From: Zygophlyctis sp. KS116
Lineage: Eukaryota; Chytridiomycota
DNA: 33,404 nucleotides
Direction: 5' to 3'
NCBI GenBank assembly: GCA_054661495.1
Contig: BAAFSQ010000098.1
Location: forward strand, 1-33,404
The position numbers and the translations under genes are program-made. Under the pieces are notes generated by a model. That model worked only from the letters and a program-made list of their open reading frames with translations. It had not been told where the DNA came from and did not search any database. Positions 31,702 to 33,404 of this stretch are shown piece after piece (the first letter of the stretch is position 1; each line of letters begins with the position of its first letter).

Positions 31702-33317
31702 CAAGTCTGATAATTCTTTGAATCAAGCAAAATAGATTCAATCTCTTCTTGGATCGTCATCAGACCTTTGTACATTTCAAAATACTCGGATCGAGGCGTG
31801 ACAATGACTTTTAGACTCTTTCTTGGAATCACAAGATTGATATTGATGTTCTTGAGTGCCGCAATACCTCTGAATGCACAACCCACTGCAGCAGAATTAG
31901 GATGATCATCGGCATAAACTGTAACGCCGAAAACATCTGAGCAAATCTGAAGAATTGTAATGTTCTGACTTGCACCACCTATAATGATTCTAATAATATT
32001 ACCTGTTACATAAATCTGCCTTGGAGAAACCCCGATTTTAGTTGCATGTCTCTTCATCGCCATAAATTGAGATTCAATTATTAGCCTAGGATGTAGATTA
32101 TCGTCGACTTTATACACGCTCTCTAATCCCTTAAAATAATAGAATCCAGTCTCAAGAATACGAGGAGATAATTCAGGTACTTTTAGATAATATCCTAAAT
32201 ATCCATTACATCCAGGTTCAGTATCCATTATAAACTGATTGAAAATATCCCAGGAAGAATTACAAAATTCATCTCTTATCGCTTTCCTAGTTAATGACCC
32301 ATTCTTATAAACAATCATTCCCATAAACAAATCTAATTGATTTGGATGACACAAAACATGAGAAAAATTGTTTGGTTTTGGATCCTTTAATGATAAAAAC
32401 AGTGTATCACTTGTTCCTAGCGATACCATTAAATCACCTTGTTCCCAAATCATACACGATAATGATGCTGGATTATCACCAGTAAAAGCCGATACTATAC
32501 ATTTTGTAGAGAATGAATATTTTTTCACAAAATAATTTCCAATATTCCCAACAATATCTGATCCTAATACCAACTGTGAACCCAATTTATCATCTAAATC
32601 AGGATCAATAGCTTGTAAAATCCTATTTGACCATTTTTTAGAGTGTATATCTAATAAATTCATTCCCGAACCATCAGAGACATCAATTGAAGAATATTCT
32701 TGAATCAATAAACTAGCAATAAATGAAGACACCAAGGAAATCCTTTCAGTATTATCATAATTTAGACGAGTCTCCATGATAATCTTGAGTATTTGAGATC
32801 CTGTAAACCTTTCAAAACCAGCAGATCCTGTAATCTCTGCTAATTTTTGTGGTCCACCAACTGCATTTTCCAAAATCCTCATCTGATCAGTTGTACTCGA
32901 ATCCATCCAAATTGGACATTCCAAAACTGAAAAAGCCTTGACAAGTTGATCTTTTAAATCCCTCTCTGAATCCAATCCTTTTAATGTATTTAAAGCGCCT
33001 TTTGCCCAATATACCGATCCATGTTGCTGTCCGCATCCACTTACCACATCCACCAATTGTAATTCTTTTGGCGTAAATTTAGATAACAATAAATCCAATG
33101 CATTCACCCACATTAATACTGGAGCCTTTACTGATTTCCCATCTATTAAAACACCGCCAATAACTCTACCTTTAAACAATAAAAACTACTTGTATTCAGT
33201 TAAATCATCAAAAGCTACGAATGCTTCCTTTACTATTTGAGTTGATCCGCCATTATAATCAATAATAATCCCTTTAAACTGTTGTGTGCTACAGTCTAAT
33301 CCAAGTGCCACAACCAT
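31701..33317 (-). CDS. XYLB: D-xylulose kinase (XYLB/XKS1 family)
   Basis: FGGY-family kinase producing xylulose 5-phosphate for the pentose phosphate pathway. Three exons give 522 residues. Exon 1 is 33317-33190 (MVVALGLDCSTQQFKGI...LTEY), joined over a 24-nt intron (33166-33189) to VIGGVLIDGKSV. A second 24-nt intron (31979-32002) is in frame without a stop; removing it turns an eight-residue insert into the family motif VTGGASQN. Other landmarks: APVLMWVNALD, VSGCGQQHGSVYW, MDSSTTDQ, AFTGDNPASL, DLMVSLGTSDTLFL and NSAAVGCAFRGI. Order and length match animal XYLB. It reads toward the TmcB-like gene, whose ATG follows its stop by 46 bp. The nucleotide-binding and substrate motifs look intact. 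Confidence 0.95.
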
Positions 33318-33351
33318 TTAAGCGGTCGATTTGGTTTAGAGTGAGGAAGAA

Positions 33352-33404
33352 ATGTTGGCTCAGTCTGGCTTTTGGAATGAGACTCAACAAGATTTAGTAG
33401 TGAT
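33352..33404 (+). CDS. Possible 5' end of a gene leaving the window
   Basis: An ATG at 33352 opens a frame (MLAQSGFWNETQQDLVV) that runs off the edge. It would diverge from xylulokinase with only 34 bp between start codons. Seventeen codons are too few to identify anything. Confidence 0.25.
   Translation, partial: MLAQSGFWNETQQDLVV

Noticed and set aside
1-33404. tRNA, rRNA or CRISPR arrays
   Set aside because: I saw no cloverleaf with a TTCRANY-type box, no rRNA-like stretch, and no regularly spaced short repeats; a covariance-model scan would be decisive.

Overview
The window reads as a gene-dense, AT-rich nuclear segment from a zoosporic (flagellated) early-diverging fungus or a close holomycotan relative. 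Fungal affinity comes from a KIN1/KIN2-type kinase with the activation segment FCGSLYFAAPE and a C-terminal KA1 domain, a POP3-like RNase P subunit and a SEC9-like SNARE. A flagellum is implied by a complete KAP3 (kinesin-2 accessory subunit) and a TTLL6/13-type tubulin glutamylase. A complex I assembly factor (NDUFAF2 type) implies that respiratory complex I is retained. I cannot name the species.

Layout: EMC6 (-), pyruvate carboxylase (+), an importin-alpha-like armadillo protein (-), a basic low-complexity protein (-), TBC1D7 (-), NDUFAF2 (-), KAP3 (+), POP3-like (-), a secreted low-complexity protein (-), KIN1-like kinase (+), valyl-tRNA synthetase (-). Then comes a disturbed 5-kb block (18170-22188): two apparently identical ~1-kb direct repeats, each with a small secreted cysteine-rich LRR-cap-like gene, flank a ~2-kb unique segment holding an intronless HNH-nuclease gene. 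After the block follow SEC9 (-), DIB1 (-), a TTLL glutamylase (-), a very large TmcB-like membrane protein with five PAS repeats (-), and xylulokinase (-). Intergenic gaps are mostly 20-120 bp, and KAP3 and POP3 overlap at their 3' ends.

Most genes are cut by ultrashort introns. By splicing each gene against family knowledge I place 62 intron intervals. Sixty are 24-34 nt; the two longer ones (53 and 55 nt) each resolve into two abutting ultrashort introns. Several introns of 24, 27 or 30 nt keep the frame open and so hide inside apparently uninterrupted ORFs. All spliced models close in frame: pyruvate carboxylase 1194 aa, KAP3 686 aa, ValRS 1043 aa, DIB1 142 aa, TmcB-like 1935 aa, xylulokinase 522 aa.

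Most of the window is housekeeping. The accessory and most unusual part is the duplicated block: copy 1 carries the true 5' end of ValRS and only the tail of SEC9, copy 2 carries the true SEC9 and only the head of ValRS, and the HNH gene lies between them. I inferred all functions and splice sites by eye; no database search was run.
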